Shown here in pieces: positions 15,947 through 23,704 of a DNA stretch of 33,311 nucleotides (position 1 is its first letter; each line of letters opens with the position of its first letter). The notes beneath the pieces were generated by a model that ran no database searches, was not told the origin of the DNA, and saw only the letters and a list, made by a program, of their open reading frames with translations. The position numbers and the translations under genes were made by a program. The stretch is from Gemmatimonadaceae bacterium (GTDB taxonomy: Bacteria; Gemmatimonadota; Gemmatimonadetes; Gemmatimonadales; Gemmatimonadaceae), in the NCBI GenBank assembly GCA_025453855.1, contig JALOPO010000002.1, positions 1 through 33,311 of the forward strand, given 5' to 3'.

Positions 15947-16654
15947 TCAGCGCGCGCTGCCGTCGCGACGGCGCTTCGGCGTGAGCGGGCGCACCTCCAC
16001 CGAGTACTGGAGCAGGTGCGGCGGCGTGTCGACCTGGTGCCGCACCGCGAGCGCCACGTCCTCGGGCGTGATCATCCAGCTGGTGTCGGTGCCGGCCGGG
16101 AAGAGCTCCGTGGCCACCGAGCCGGGGTTGATCATGCTCACCTTGACGCCGCTGTCGCGCACCTCGAGCATCAGGCACTCGCAGAAGCCGCGCACGAAGT
16201 GCTTGGTCCCCACGTAGCACGACCCGTTCACGAAGGTGTTGCGCGCCGCGGTCGACGAGATCGTGATCACGTGCCCGCGCCCGCGCTCGACCATCCCCGG
16301 GAGCACCGCGCGCGTCACGTGGTAGAGCGCGTTCACGTTCACGTCGACCATCCGGTGCCACTCGTCGGGCGTGAGCTGCAGGAAGGGCTTGAGCACCGCC
16401 ACGCCGGCGTTGTTCACCAGCACGTCGCAGTCCACGGCGTCGAGCTCGCGATCGACGGCCGCCGGATCGGTGATGTCGCACTCGATCGGCGTGACCTGCG
16501 CGCCGCGGCGCGTGGCCTCGTCGGCGAGCGTCCAGAGGTCGCGGGCGGTGCGGGCGACGACGACGAGGTCGTGCGTGGACGCGAGCTCGAGGGCGATCGC
16601 ACGGCCGATGCCGCGCGAGGCGCCGGTCACGAGCGCGGTGGGACGGGTGGGCAT
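15947..16654 (-). CDS. Short-chain dehydrogenase/reductase (SDR)
   Basis: The ATG at 16654 gives a 235-aa classical SDR. The cofactor-binding motif TGASRGIG is at residues 10-17, NNAG follows the 'CDVLVNNAGVA' strand, the catalytic Ser is in ITISSTAA, and the catalytic Tyr-Lys pair is in YVGTK. The motif INPGSVATEL shapes the substrate pocket. Such enzymes interconvert alcohols and ketones with NAD(P)H; the substrate cannot be read from the sequence. The absence of an acidic residue right after the second strand ('VVVARTARDL') favours NADP(H). It is cytoplasmic and stands apart from its neighbours (91 nt from the CDGSH gene, 189 nt from the kinase), so it is probably monocistronic. Confidence 0.93.
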   Translation of the reverse strand: MPTRPTALVTGASRGIGRAIALELASTHDLVVVARTARDLWTLADEATRRGAQVTPIECDITDPAAVDRELDAVDCDVLVNNAGVAVLKPFLQLTPDEWHRMVDVNVNALYHVTRAVLPGMVERGRGHVITISSTAARNTFVNGSCYVGTKHFVRGFCECLMLEVRDSGVKVSMINPGSVATELFPAGTDTSWMITPEDVALAVRHQVDTPPHLLQYSVEVRPLTPKRRRDGSAR

Positions 16655-16745
16655 GCAACGGGCTCCGGATGGCGGGGAACGACCGAAATCGGGCATCGCG
16701 CGTCGGTCGCAGGGGATCGACCGCGCACGCGCCGAGCGACGCGGA

Positions 16746-16958
16746 TCAATCGGCGCGGAAGCCGATCACATGATGCGTGCCGTCGCAGAACGGGAGCTCG
16801 CGGCTCGCGCCGCAGCGGCAGAGCGCGCGCGCCGTGCCGGCGAAGACCACGCGTCCCTCGGCGTCGACGAGGCGGAACGGCCCGCGCACGAGCAGCGGGC
16901 CGTTCGCGCGACAGGCGATGGTGCAGCGGGCGTCGGCCGCCGCCTCGTCGGCCGCCAT
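16746..16958 (-). CDS. Small CDGSH-type iron-sulfur protein
   Basis: This 70-aa gene is easy to miss because its frame continues open into the antisense-like part of glyQS. It starts at the ATG at 16958, only two bases after the glyQS stop. The C-terminal half carries the CDGSH zinc-finger-type cluster motif CRCGASRELPFCDGTHHVIGF: Cys-X-Cys, then Cys-Asp-Gly-Thr-His, where three Cys and one His bind a 2Fe-2S cluster. The N-terminal half (GPLLVRGPFRLVDAEG) is the strand region common to single-motif bacterial CDGSH proteins. Members are redox or cluster-transfer proteins with poorly known partners. It should be expressed with glyQS. A third cysteine pair (ARCTIAC) near the N-terminus is not part of the motif. 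Confidence 0.88.
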   Translation of the reverse strand: MAADEAAADARCTIACRANGPLLVRGPFRLVDAEGRVVFAGTARALCRCGASRELPFCDGTHHVIGFRAD

Positions 16959-16960
16959 GC

Positions 16961-18313
16961 TCAGCCGTGCAGCCGCTCGAGCAGCCACCCCTTCACCTGC
17001 CCCGCCGCGACACGCACCTGCTGCAGCGTGTCGCGGTCGCGGATCGTCACCGTCTGGTCGGTGGTCGACTGTCCGTCGACGGTGATGCACCACGGCGTCC
17101 CGACCTCGTCCTGGCGACGGTAGCGCTTGCCGATGCTCCCCGACTCGTCGACGTCCACCGGGAAGGCGGCGCGCAGCTCCCGCGCGAGGGCATGCGCCAT
17201 CTCCGGCTGCCCGTCCTTCTTGGTGAGCGGGAAGACCCCCGCCTTCACCGGCGCCAATGACGGGTGCAGCCCGAGCACCACGCGCCCCTCGTCCTCGCCC
17301 GGCACCGCCTCCTCGCGATAGCCGTTCACGAGCACCGCGAGCGTGGTGCGATCGGCCCCCACCGACGTCTCGATCACGTAGGGGACGTAGCGCTTGTTCC
17401 CCACCGCATCGAAGTACTCGAGCTTCTTGCCGCTGAACTGCTGGTGCTGCGTGAGGTCGAAGTCGCTCCGGTTGTGGATCCCCTCGATCTCCTGGAAGCC
17501 GAGCGAGCCACCGAAGTCGAAGGTCACGTCGTAGGCGGCGCGCGCGTAGTGCGCGAGCTCGCCGGCCTCGTGCTGGTGCCAGCGCAGCCGGTCCTCGCGC
17601 AGCCCGAGCGAGAGGTGCCACGCCCAGCGCGCGGCGCGCCACTGCTCGAACCACTCCATGTCGGTGCCCGGCTCGACGAAGAACTGCATCTCCATCTGCT
17701 CGAACTCGCGCGTGCGGAAGATGAAGTTCCCCGGCGTGATCTCGTTCCGGAACGCCTTGCCGATCTGCGCGATGCCGAACGGGACCTTCTGCCGGCTCGA
17801 CTGCTGCACGTTCAGGAAGTTCACGAAGATCCCCTGCGCCGTCTCGGGGCGCAGGTAGACCGTGGCCGCGCTCTCCTCCACGGGCCCCATGAACGTCTTG
17901 AACATCAGGTTGAAGAGCCGCGGCTCGGTGAGCTGACACGTCTCGTGCTGGCCCGGCTGCTTGCTCGGCTTCTGCGGGCAGCGCGCATCCTCGAGCTTGT
18001 CGGCGCGGAAGCGCCCCTTGCACGCCTTGCAGTCCACCAGCGGATCGGTGAAGCCGGCGACGTGCCCGCTCGCCTCCCACGTGCGCGGGTGCATGAGGAT
18101 CGCCGCGTCGAGCCCCTCGATGTCGTCGCGCTGGCGCACCATCGCGCGCCACCAGAGGTCCTTGAGGTTCTTCTTGAGCTCGACGCCGAGCGGACCGTAG
18201 TCCCACACCGAGCCGGCGCCGCCGTAGATCTCGGAGCTCTGGAAGATGAAGCCGCGTCGCTTGGCGAGCGACACGAGCTTGTCCATCACCTCGGGGTGCG
18301 TGCTGGCGGGCAT
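16961..18313 (-). CDS. glyQS: Glycyl-tRNA synthetase, dimeric single-chain type
   Basis: The 450-aa enzyme charges tRNA-Gly with glycine. It is the alpha2, eukaryote/Gram-positive-like form rather than the two-subunit GlyQ/GlyS form. The start region reads [19 protein letters not shown] and '[18 protein letters not shown]', the family's class II motif 1. A zinc-binding insertion DCKACKGRF...CPQ lies near residues 106-130. Motif 2 follows in [19 protein letters not shown], and '[13 protein letters not shown]' is the glycine-specific segment. The anticodon-binding C-terminus contains [21 protein letters not shown] use the ATG at 18313; a GTG at 18334 is possible. A CDGSH gene follows after two bases. 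No T-box leader is evident upstream. Confidence 0.97.
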   Translation of the reverse strand: MPASTHPEVMDKLVSLAKRRGFIFQSSEIYGGAGSVWDYGPLGVELKKNLKDLWWRAMVRQRDDIEGLDAAILMHPRTWEASGHVAGFTDPLVDCKACKGRFRADKLEDARCPQKPSKQPGQHETCQLTEPRLFNLMFKTFMGPVEESAATVYLRPETAQGIFVNFLNVQQSSRQKVPFGIAQIGKAFRNEITPGNFIFRTREFEQMEMQFFVEPGTDMEWFEQWRAARWAWHLSLGLREDRLRWHQHEAGELAHYARAAYDVTFDFGGSLGFQEIEGIHNRSDFDLTQHQQFSGKKLEYFDAVGNKRYVPYVIETSVGADRTTLAVLVNGYREEAVPGEDEGRVVLGLHPSLAPVKAGVFPLTKKDGQPEMAHALARELRAAFPVDVDESGSIGKRYRRQDEVGTPWCITVDGQSTTDQTVTIRDRDTLQQVRVAAGQVKGWLLERLHG

Positions 18314-18387
18314 GAGCGGACTGGCTGGGCGCACGCCTGGATGCCGCGGCGTCGTCCGCGACTGGATGGCGTGCGTCGTGTCCCGCC

Positions 18388-18393
18388 AATCTA
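18388..18393 (-). promoter_or_regulatory. Candidate -10 element for glyQS
   Basis: TAGATT on the minus strand is the only AT-rich hexamer in the 121-nt gap upstream of glyQS. It would give a leader of roughly 70 nt. No matching -35 is visible, so this is a weak call. Confidence 0.25.
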
Positions 18394-18434
18394 TCGCCGC
18401 CCGCCAGCGGCAGCGCCGTCCGCGTGTCCGCGCG

Positions 18435-19502
18435 CTACGCCCGCCGGCGTCGGCGTTCGGCGCCCAGCACCTCGGCGATGCGCACGGCGATCAGGTCGCC
18501 GTGGAAGCGCCCGGTCTCGATGAAGGTGCGATTGGCCGCGTACCCCGACGCGAGCACGCCGGCCATGAAGAGCCCGGGGCGCGTCGTCTCCATCGTGCGC
18601 GGATCGTGGTCGGGGACGCCGCTGTCGCGATCGATCCCCACCCCCGCCTGCTCGAGGAGGCCGCACTCGGGCTGGTAGCCGGTCATGAGGTACACCTGCG
18701 TCGCACGCACCGCCGGCCCACCGTCGTCGAGGTCGACGTGCGCCGGATGGATGCGCGTGATGCGCGCCCCGAAGCGGGCACGGATGTCGCCGCGCCGCAA
18801 CCGCCCCTGGATCTCGGGCTTCACCCACGGCTTCACGCCATCGTCGATGTCGTCGCCGAAGTGGACGATCGTGACGCGCGCCCCCGCCCGCTGCAGCTCC
18901 AGCGCGGCGTCGACGGCGCTGTTCCCGCCGCCGACCACCACCACGTCGTTGTCCCACCCCACGTGCCCCTCGATGAAGCGGTGCGTCACGTGCGGGAGCG
19001 TGTCGCCCGGCACGCCAAGCCGGTTGGGGCGCCCGAAGTAGCCGGTCGCCACCACCACGGCGGCGCTGTCGATCACGCGCGGCTCGCCATCCGGCGCGCG
19101 CGAGTGCACGCGCCACGCCCAGTCGTCGAGCTGCTCCACGTGCTCCACCGGCTCGAAGGTGCGCACCACCAGGCGATGATGATCGGCGACGGTGCGGTAG
19201 TAGGCGAGCGCCTCGCGGCGCGTCGGCTTGGGTCCGGGGATGGCGAACGGCACGCCGCCGATGCTGATGCGGTCGGCGCTGCTGAAGAAGGCCATGTCGA
19301 CCGGATAGCTCGCGATCCCGGCCACGATGCAGCCGCGATCGTAGACGCGCACGCTGTGCCCCGTCTCCTGCACGGCGATGGCGGCGGAGAGGCCGCAGGG
19401 CCCGGCGCCGACGACGACCACGTCGACGTCGCGCGGCGGCAGGGCGCGCGGCATGCGCCGCTCGGGGATGATGCGCGGGGCGGCGGGCAACGGCTTGGGC
19501 AT
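18435..19502 (-). CDS. YpdA-family FAD/NAD(P) disulfide reductase, copy 1
   Basis: This two-dinucleotide-binding flavoprotein is 355 aa from the ATG at 19502; an ATG at 19454 would give 339 aa, closer to the family length. The FAD motif is [14 protein letters not shown], and the NAD(P) motif is [21 protein letters not shown] in the second half. Family features are [31 protein letters not shown] and the C-terminal [12 protein letters not shown]. YpdA enzymes reduce bacillithiol disulfide with NADPH in Firmicutes and lack the CxxC of thioredoxin reductases; the single conserved Cys in GPCG is present here. The next gene upstream is a close paralogue (copy 2), and purA lies before that. Whether this organism makes bacillithiol cannot be told from this window. 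Confidence 0.9.
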   Translation of the reverse strand: MPKPLPAAPRIIPERRMPRALPPRDVDVVVVGAGPCGLSAAIAVQETGHSVRVYDRGCIVAGIASYPVDMAFFSSADRISIGGVPFAIPGPKPTRREALAYYRTVADHHRLVVRTFEPVEHVEQLDDWAWRVHSRAPDGEPRVIDSAAVVVATGYFGRPNRLGVPGDTLPHVTHRFIEGHVGWDNDVVVVGGGNSAVDAALELQRAGARVTIVHFGDDIDDGVKPWVKPEIQGRLRRGDIRARFGARITRIHPAHVDLDDGGPAVRATQVYLMTGYQPECGLLEQAGVGIDRDSGVPDHDPRTMETTRPGLFMAGVLASGYAANRTFIETGRFHGDLIAVRIAEVLGAERRRRRA

Positions 19503-19587
19503 GGCGGACGGCGACGGCGCGTGACGGAAGGCCGCGGCGTGCACCGCGGACGATGCCCTCGCACGGTGCAACCGTCGCGCCGTGCGA

Positions 19588-20580
19588 TCAGCGCGCTGCG
19601 GTGCGTGTGGTGATCGCCGCCGCGATCAGCTCGCCGTGATGGCGCCCGTTCTCGATGAACGTCCGGTTGGCGTCGAAGCCGCTCGCCAGCACCCCTGCGA
19701 GAAAGAGCCCGGGAACCGGCGTCGCCATCGTCGCCGGATCGTGGGCCGGCACCCCCGTGTCGGCGTCGATCGGCACGCCGGCCTGCGCCAGCAGCCCGCT
19801 CTCGGGGAGATAGCCGAGCATCGTGTGGACCTGCGTCGCGGCGATGCGCTCGCTGCCGCGCGGCGTCGTCACCGTCACGTGATCGGGGGCGATCGCCGTC
19901 ACGCGCGCCTCGAAGACGCCGCGGATCGCCCCCTCGCGCAGCCGGGCCTCGATGTCGGGGCGCACCCACGGCTTCACCTTGGGGTCGAGCGTCGCCTCGA
20001 AATGGACGAGCGTCACGCGCGCGCCGGCCCGATGCAGTTCGAGCGCCGCATCGACCGCGCTGTTCGCCCCGCCGACCACCACCACGTCCTGGTCGAAGCC
20101 GGCATGCCCCTCGGTGAAGCGGTGCGACACGTGCGGGAGCGTCTCGCCCGGCACGCCCAGGCGGTTCGGACGGCCGAAGTAGCCGGTCGCGACGATCACG
20201 TGCGCCGCGTCGATCGGCTGGCTGCCGTGCGCACGCGACTCGGCGTGCAGTCGCCAGCCGCGCTCGCCGCGCACGAGGTCGTGCACGGTGGTGAACTGCC
20301 GCACGTCGAGCGCGAAGTGGCGTGTGACGGCGCGGTAGTACGCGAGCGCATCGCGCCGGGTCGGCTTGGCCGACGACACCACGAACGGCACGTCGCCGAT
20401 CGACAGCCGCTCGGCGGTGCTGAAGAAGGTCATGTCCACGGGATAGCTCGCGATCCCGCTCACCAGGCAGTCGCGCTCCAGCACCACCGTGCGCAGCCCC
20501 TGCCGCCCGCAGGCGATCGCCGCCGCCAGCCCGCACGGCCCGGCGCCGACGATCGCCACGTCGACCCGCTCGACGGTCAC
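19588..20580 (-). CDS. YpdA-family FAD/NAD(P) disulfide reductase, copy 2
   Basis: This 330-aa paralogue of the next gene downstream starts at a GTG (20580) that overlaps the purA stop as GTGA. The frame stays open into purA, but that part is shadow sequence. Motifs match copy 1 closely: [66 protein letters not shown] and FLAGVLASGFDANRTFIENG. The third Gly of the NAD(P) motif is Ala here (GGANSA), which might alter nucleotide preference. The two copies differ throughout, so the duplication is old. Translational coupling to purA suggests expression with purine synthesis, though a functional link is not obvious. Confidence 0.9.
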   Translation of the reverse strand: MTVERVDVAIVGAGPCGLAAAIACGRQGLRTVVLERDCLVSGIASYPVDMTFFSTAERLSIGDVPFVVSSAKPTRRDALAYYRAVTRHFALDVRQFTTVHDLVRGERGWRLHAESRAHGSQPIDAAHVIVATGYFGRPNRLGVPGETLPHVSHRFTEGHAGFDQDVVVVGGANSAVDAALELHRAGARVTLVHFEATLDPKVKPWVRPDIEARLREGAIRGVFEARVTAIAPDHVTVTTPRGSERIAATQVHTMLGYLPESGLLAQAGVPIDADTGVPAHDPATMATPVPGLFLAGVLASGFDANRTFIENGRHHGELIAAAITTRTAAR

Positions 20581-21875
20581 GCCGCCACTGCCTCCTCGAG
20601 ACCGATGATCTGGTCGCGGCGCGTGCCGACGCTCACGTAGGTGATCGGCGTCTCCACGAGCGCCTCGATGCGGTCGAGGTAGACGCGCGCCTCGCGCGGG
20701 AGCCCGTCGAGCGTGCGCACGTCGCCGGTGGGGCGCTTCCAGCCGTCGAACCACTCGTAGCGCGGCGTCGCATGCTCGAGCAGCGAGAGGTCGCCCGGGA
20801 ACTCGGTGTGCAGCGTGCCGTCGACCTCGTAGCCGGTGCAGATCGCGAGGCGATCGAGCGTGTCGAGCACGTCGAGCTTGGTCACCGCGAGATCGGTGAG
20901 CCCGTTCACGCGCGCCGCGAAGCGCACCACCACGCCGTCGAACCAGCCGCAGCGCCGCGCGCGCCCGGTGGTCGCGCCGAACTCGTTGCCGAGCGTGCGC
21001 ATCTCGGTCTGCATCGGCTCGGGGAACTCGGTCGGGAGCGGTCCGTTGCCGACGCGCGTGGTGTACGCCTTCACCACGCCGAGGATGCCGTGCAGCGCCG
21101 TGGGGGCGATGCCGGCGCCGATCGCCGCGCCGCCGGCCGTGGTGTTGCTGCTGGTGACGAACGGATAGGTGCCGTGATCGATGTCGAGCAGCGAGCCCTG
21201 CGCCCCCTCGAGCAGCACCGCGGCGCCGCTCTTCAGTGCGCGATGCACCACCAGCCCGGTGTCCTCGGCCAGCGCGAGGAGTCGCGGCGCGAGCGCCTCG
21301 AGGCGGGCGAGCGTGTCGTCGACGGTGACCCGCTTGTCGCTCCCGCTGGCGGCGAGACGCCCGTTGGCATGGGCGACGCCGGCCTCGACGAGCGTGCGCA
21401 GCCGCGCCGGGTTGCGCAGGTCGAGCACGCGCACGCCGCGGCGCCCCGCCTTGTCCTCGTACGTGGGGCCGATGCCGCGCCCGGTCGTGCCGATCGCCTT
21501 GCTGCTCGCGCTCTCGCCGTCGACGAGCTTGTGGTACGGGAGCACCATGTGCGCGCGCTCGCTCACGTAGAGCCGCCCGCTCACGTCCACGCCATCGGCG
21601 ACCAGCGTGTCGATCTCGCGGAAGAGCGTCTCGGGGTCGAGCACGACGCCGTTGCCGATCGCGCAGCGCACACCGGGATGCAGGATCCCGCTCGGGATCT
21701 GGTGCAGGACGTACTTCTTCTCGCCCACGTAGACGGTGTGGCCGGCGTTGGCGCCGCCCTGGTAGCGGACGACCCAGTCGGCGCGCTCGGCGAGCACGTC
21801 GACCAGCTTCCCCTTCCCTTCGTCGCCCCACTGGGCGCCGACCACCACCACGGTGCGTCGGGTCGAATCGAACAT
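20577..21875 (-). CDS. purA: Adenylosuccinate synthetase
   Basis: The 432-aa enzyme uses GTP to join IMP and aspartate into adenylosuccinate, the first committed step to AMP. The ATG at 21875 starts MFDSTRRTVVVVGAQWGDEG. The GTP/Mg2+ loop GDEGKGK is at residues 17-23, GGANAGHT (catalytic His) at about 40-47, and the IMP-binding GTTGRGIGPTYEDK follows. Near the C-terminus lie the base-binding 'TKLDVLD' and 'TPITYVSVGTRRDQ'-like segments. All active-site motifs are intact. The stop overlaps the start of YpdA copy 2. Upstream lies a 204-nt gap containing a terminator hairpin that separates it from the DUF456 gene. Confidence 0.98.
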   Translation of the reverse strand: MFDSTRRTVVVVGAQWGDEGKGKLVDVLAERADWVVRYQGGANAGHTVYVGEKKYVLHQIPSGILHPGVRCAIGNGVVLDPETLFREIDTLVADGVDVSGRLYVSERAHMVLPYHKLVDGESASSKAIGTTGRGIGPTYEDKAGRRGVRVLDLRNPARLRTLVEAGVAHANGRLAASGSDKRVTVDDTLARLEALAPRLLALAEDTGLVVHRALKSGAAVLLEGAQGSLLDIDHGTYPFVTSSNTTAGGAAIGAGIAPTALHGILGVVKAYTTRVGNGPLPTEFPEPMQTEMRTLGNEFGATTGRARRCGWFDGVVVRFAARVNGLTDLAVTKLDVLDTLDRLAICTGYEVDGTLHTEFPGDLSLLEHATPRYEWFDGWKRPTGDVRTLDGLPREARVYLDRIEALVETPITYVSVGTRRDQIIGLEEAVAA

Positions 21876-21995
21876 CAGCGCGCTCGCTCCGGCACGGGGC
21901 TCCGGGGGGAGGAAGTGCCGGCGAATGGATCTCGGGACCGGGATCGCGCCGGGTCGCCGACCGGAGCCCGAGGCCCGGCGCGCCCGCGAACGCGA

Positions 21996-22024
21996 AACGC
22001 CCCGGGCGGGGTGCCCGAGGCGTT
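21996..22024 (-). terminator. Hairpin terminator after the DUF456 gene
   Basis: AACGCC-C-CGGGC pairs with GCCCG-A-GGCGTT across a five-base loop, giving an 11-bp stem with one internal mismatch. On the minus strand it follows the DUF456 stop by about 55 bases and is trailed by GTTTCGCG, a short T tract only. It separates the DUF456 gene from purA and fits a GC-rich intrinsic terminator. Confidence 0.6.
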
Positions 22025-22079
22025 GGTGGAATCTACGCGGGGCGGTGCGCCGGGGCGACCGGCGATGCCCCACACGGCG

Positions 22080-22577
22080 TCAGGCCCACGCCGCGGCCAC
22101 GAGCCAGACGCCGACCACGAGCCCCAGCATCGCCTTCTGCGCGGTGGCGACGGCGCGGCCGATCATCGCCCCCATCGCCACCTGGCGCGCCTTGAGGGCG
22201 TCCTTCTCGAGCGTGTACTCGGCCACCAGCGCGCCGGCGAAGGCCCCCGCGAAGGCGCCGATCACGGAGCCGATCACCGGCACCGGGACGCCGAGCATCG
22301 CCCCGGCGAGCCCGCCCGCGATCGCCCCCCACGACGCACGCCGCGACCCGCCGTAGCGGCGCGCGTAGCCGGCGGAGGTGCGGAACTCGACGACCTCGGC
22401 CACCGCCGCGATGGCGGCACAGAGGGCGAGCGTCCCCCACGAGAGCGTGGGCGGCGAGACCAGCAGCCGGTGGCCGACGCCGGCGAAGATCATGAGCCAG
22501 AGCCCGGGCAGGCCGAGGGCGACGAGGGCGAGCCCGGCGAGCACGGCGGCGACGAGCAGGAGGGTGGCGACGGTCAT
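22080..22577 (-). CDS. DUF456 family membrane protein
   Basis: This 165-aa integral membrane protein starts with a helix VATLLLVAAVLAGLALVALG and the family motif LGLPGLWLMIFAG. Two glycine-rich segments (SWGAIAGGLAGAMLGVPVPV and SVIGAFAGAFAGALVAEY) form the DUF456 core, and a final helix reads AMLGLVVGVWLVAAAWA. About four membrane passes are predicted. Function is unknown across the family. It is transcribed away from the ACT-domain gene, and the 460-nt divergent region between them holds two hairpins. A TACGTT five bases before the ATG could be a -10 element, but the call is weak. Confidence 0.88.
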   Translation of the reverse strand: MTVATLLLVAAVLAGLALVALGLPGLWLMIFAGVGHRLLVSPPTLSWGTLALCAAIAAVAEVVEFRTSAGYARRYGGSRRASWGAIAGGLAGAMLGVPVPVIGSVIGAFAGAFAGALVAEYTLEKDALKARQVAMGAMIGRAVATAQKAMLGLVVGVWLVAAAWA

Positions 22578-22645
22578 GCGAAAACGTACGCGGCACCCGC
22601 GGGACGAGTGTCAGCCCATGCGGCAGGCCAACGTACACCACATGC

Positions 22646-22744
22646 CTCCGTGCTCCGGTCGTCCCCGTTTCTCCGTTTTTCGAGGCAGTTCAGGGCCAGC
22701 AACGGCACGGAAAGCGGAGGAACGGGGACGACCGGAGCACGGAG
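22646..22744. repeat. Long 36-bp inverted repeat with pyrimidine-rich and purine-rich arms
   Basis: Arms 22646-22681 and 22709-22744 match at 33 of 36 positions in reverse complement, with the outer 24 positions perfect. The 27-base loop is 22682-22708. The three differences are all T opposite G when read as a plus-strand RNA, so every pair in the stem could form (Watson-Crick or G-U). The left arm is rich in C/T and the right in A/G. It is too long for an ordinary terminator and is not in a coding frame. It resembles the larger element at 24987-25252 in style, including a shared GGCAGTTC in the central or arm sequence. Confidence 0.85.
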
Positions 22745-22916
22745 AAGTGCGGGTCGCGATGTTGCGATGGGACGCGAGGAGTCGCGAGGAACGGCAACTG
22801 AATGTCGTGGCGAACGGCGCGATCGGGCGGGTCCGAGCGTGCCGCGACCAACGCAACGGCGGTGCGCCGTTCTTCGCGTCACCTCGCGGCGCCTTCGCAT
22901 CATCGCGGCCCGCCGT

Positions 22917-22958
22917 TGCCCCCCGCGGTGCCAGGCACCTCTGGCACCGCGGGGGGCA
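22917..22958. repeat. Perfect 17-bp inverted repeat containing GGTGCCAGGCACC
   Basis: Arms 22917-22933 and 22942-22958 are exact reverse complements around the eight-base loop GGCACCTC. The left arm plus the loop spell GGTGCCAGGCACC, the same 13-base core as the palindrome at 15890-15922. The element can fold in two ways: the long 17-bp stem, or the short GGTGCC/GGCACC stem inside it. It is about 80 bases upstream of the ACT-domain gene. Confidence 0.85.
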
Positions 22959-23037
22959 CCAGACGGCTCCCGTACCCTCCGCCTCCGCGGCGCTCACCAT
23001 TGGCGCGCCATCGGAGCGCCGTGCGACATTGGCGATC

Positions 23038-23694
23038 ATGCCTCGCATCGGCCTCCTCGTCACGACTGGCACCGGCCCCGGAGTCCTGCACGAACTCACC
23101 GGGGTGATCGCCCGCCGCCGCGGCGACATCGCGTCGGTGGACATCGTGGGGCAACAGGGCGACGCGTCGCGCACCTACTTCGAGCTCGAACTTCCGGACG
23201 ATGACGCCACGCCGCTTGTCGCCGAGCTGCGGGCACTCGCCAGCGTGCGCGCGGTGACGCTCGTGAACACGATGGGCGTCATCTACGGCAAGCGGATCAT
23301 CATCATGGGCGGTGGGGCGCAGGTCGGGCAGGTCGCGATCGGCGCGATCTCCGAGGCCGACCGCCACAACATCCGCGGCGAGCGCATCTCGGTCGACACG
23401 ATCCCGCTCGTTGGCGAGCAACCCCTGGCCGACGCCGTGCGCGCGGTGGCGCGCCTGCCGCGCGCGAGCGCGCTGGTGCTCGCGGGGTCGCTCATGGGCG
23501 GCGAGATCGAGCAGGCGGTGCGCGACGTGCGCGCGCAGGGGCTCCTCGTCGTCTCGCTCAACATGGCCGGCTCGGTCCCCGACGCGGCCGATCTCGTCGT
23601 CACCGATCCGGTGCAGGCGGGGGTGATGACGGTCATGGCCGTCGCCGACACGGCGCGCTTCACCGTGGCGCGGCTGCAACGGCGCGTCTTCTGA
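23038..23694 (+). CDS. ACT-domain regulatory protein, DUF5612-like
   Basis: The ATG at 23038 gives 218 aa. Residues 3-75 form an ACT domain (RIGLLVTTGTGPGVLHELTG, then IASVDIVG and YFELELP), the fold that binds amino acids and other small ligands. The rest begins GVIYGKRIIIMGGGAQVGQ and contains 'AISEADRHNIRGERISVDTIPLVGE' and 'ASALVLAGSLMGGEIEQAV', a Rossmann-like part that I associate from memory with DUF5612, best known from archaeal ACT proteins. No DNA-binding motif is seen. The MFS transporter gene follows after ten bases, so the pair may share a function such as ligand-sensing and export. The upstream frame is open far back but is non-coding in character. Confidence 0.82.
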   Translation: MPRIGLLVTTGTGPGVLHELTGVIARRRGDIASVDIVGQQGDASRTYFELELPDDDATPLVAELRALASVRAVTLVNTMGVIYGKRIIIMGGGAQVGQVAIGAISEADRHNIRGERISVDTIPLVGEQPLADAVRAVARLPRASALVLAGSLMGGEIEQAVRDVRAQGLLVVSLNMAGSVPDAADLVVTDPVQAGVMTVMAVADTARFTVARLQRRVF

Positions 23695-23704
23695 CCCGCC
23701 GCGC

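Larger units (their letters stand above)
22578..23037. other. Intergenic region between divergent genes, with two hairpin elements
   Basis: This 460-nt stretch separates the DUF456 gene (minus) from the ACT-domain gene (plus). It carries a 36-bp imperfect inverted repeat (22646-22744) and a perfect 17-bp inverted repeat (22917-22958). The DNA between them (22745-22916) shows no convincing gene: open frames cross it on both strands, but their composition is arginine-rich noise. The promoters of both flanking genes must lie at its ends. On the DUF456 side a CTGACA (22614-22609) and TACGTT (22588-22583) are present but 20 bases apart. Confidence 0.6.
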
